The notes beneath the pieces were generated by a model. It was not told where the DNA came from. It ran no database searches and worked only from the letters and a program-made list of their open reading frames with translations. The translations under genes were made by a program, and so were the position numbers. This document shows, piece by piece, positions 63,595 to 64,000 of a DNA stretch of 64,000 bases (positions are counted from its first letter, which is position 1; every line of letters starts with the position of its first letter). The stretch comes from Leptospira haakeii (GTDB lineage: Bacteria > Spirochaetota > Leptospiria > Leptospirales > Leptospiraceae), in NCBI RefSeq assembly GCF_002812045.1, contig NZ_NPEG01000011.1:61307-125306 (forward strand), in the 5' to 3' direction.

Positions 63595-63663
63595 TCAAAG
63601 TATAATCCAACGTACCTCATCTATGTCCGCGTATCCCATCGGGGGTATAAGAGAAGAACTCAT
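63595..63663 (-). CDS. Possible 22-residue small ORF with strong ribosome site
   Basis: On the minus strand TTAGGAGGT lies four bases before an ATG at 63663 that opens 22 codons (M-S-S-S-L-I-P-P-M-G-Y-A-D-I-D-E-V-R-W-I). The ribosome site is excellent but the peptide is short and unrecognised. Could be a leader or small protein, or chance. Confidence 0.3.
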   Translation of the reverse strand: MSSSLIPPMGYADIDEVRWIIL

Positions 63664-63973
63664 TAGACCTCCTAACGTTCCCCCAAATGGTTACTTCGCT
63701 TAACGAATCTCCTCCTTAAGGGCTGGCTTTTACGAGTCCTTGGTAAAATTTTTAGTACCCGCCACTGAAAAAAATCGACAGATTCCCTATTTTTTTGGGA
63801 ACGTCCGTTCCAGGACATGTTTTTCAAATATTCGGCAAAGAATTTTGCAAAAGCGTGTTTTTCATGCGGATTTAGTAATAAAAAATCCGTTTGGTACGGC
63901 GGGTTTGTCCGCCTGAAAACGTATAATTGTCATAATCAACTTAGGTGAAGTGAATTTCGGAGGAATTGTTGGA
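63664..63973. other. Intergenic region with hairpins and an isolated -10
   Basis: Holds a CGGATTT/AAATCCG hairpin (63867-63889), a GGCGG/CCGCC hairpin near 63899-63914 and TATAAT at 63922-63927 ahead of the last gene. I see no tRNA, riboswitch or complete gene here. Confidence 0.4.
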
Positions 63974-64000
63974 ATGAAAAGGGGTTTTGAATTCGGTAAA
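63974..64000 (+). CDS. Start of a gene running off the right edge
   Basis: ATG at 63974 with GGAGG ten bases upstream, followed by nine codons (M-K-R-G-F-E-F-G-K). Too short to assign. A TATAAT about 47 bases upstream supports a nearby promoter. Confidence 0.45.

Overview
The window looks like a piece of chromosome from a Leptospira-type spirochaete. This is a judgement from gene content and style, not from a search. The clues are moderate-to-low GC, short ATGA-type gene overlaps, flagellar genes that include a muramidase-less FlgJ and a FlgH without a lipid-anchor cysteine, many TetR regulators, lipoproteins, class III cyclase and GGDEF signalling proteins, an arsenosugar-type radical SAM gene, and families of short intergenic palindromes. 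About 57 protein genes, one gene remnant and many inverted repeats are described. No rRNA, tRNA, CRISPR array, insertion sequence or prophage was seen.

Layout. 1-4.3 kb (minus): a truncated membrane GGDEF protein, a TetR/membrane-protein operon, a GerMN protein and a HAD phosphatase. 4.4-7.5 kb (plus): a three-gene operon with 4-nt overlaps (lysine 2,3-aminomutase-like radical SAM enzyme, Ddl-like ATP-grasp ligase, haem-oxygenase-like di-iron protein). This is the best candidate here for an undescribed biosynthetic system. 7.5-15 kb: DCC protein, kinase-dead N-acetylglutamate synthase-like protein, 23S rRNA methyltransferase with a long charged repeat tail, bacterioferritin, a thiolase homologue lacking its nucleophilic cysteine, a heptosyltransferase-like protein and an aminopeptidase P. 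15-31 kb: M20 hydrolase, PQQ-type sugar dehydrogenase lipoprotein, fused two-domain ThyX, aldo/keto reductase plus TetR, an orphan metal RND pump, a methyltransferase, an adenylate cyclase, a mannosyltransferase, and a DUF4395/peroxidase-like/ArsS operon.

31-45.6 kb: a nitroreductase divergent from its TetR with a palindromic operator between them; a complete kdpFABCDE potassium-uptake operon (kdpF is only 27 codons) meeting a CPA2 antiporter tail to tail; a class D beta-lactamase-fold lipoprotein with degenerate active-site motifs; and an orphan DNA methyltransferase. 45.7-49.6 kb: flgG-flgA-flgH-flgI-flgJ. 49.6-54 kb: a TetR gene divergent from an aromatic-degradation-like operon (flavin hydroxylase, extradiol dioxygenase-like protein, FAH hydrolase) across a 36-bp near-perfect palindrome.

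54-64 kb: small membrane proteins and a histidine kinase; a four-gene overlapping minus-strand operon (ATP-grasp, two methyltransferases, and a YihY/BrkB membrane protein with a beta-propeller inserted in one loop); a second FlgF/FlgG-like rod gene; and a DAPG/phloretin-hydrolase-like gene preceded by two operator-like palindromes and by the headless remnant of another gene. The intergenic DNA carries a GC-rich interspersed repeat in two orientations and a recurring short palindrome of the form GTnGGA-RY-TCCnnC.
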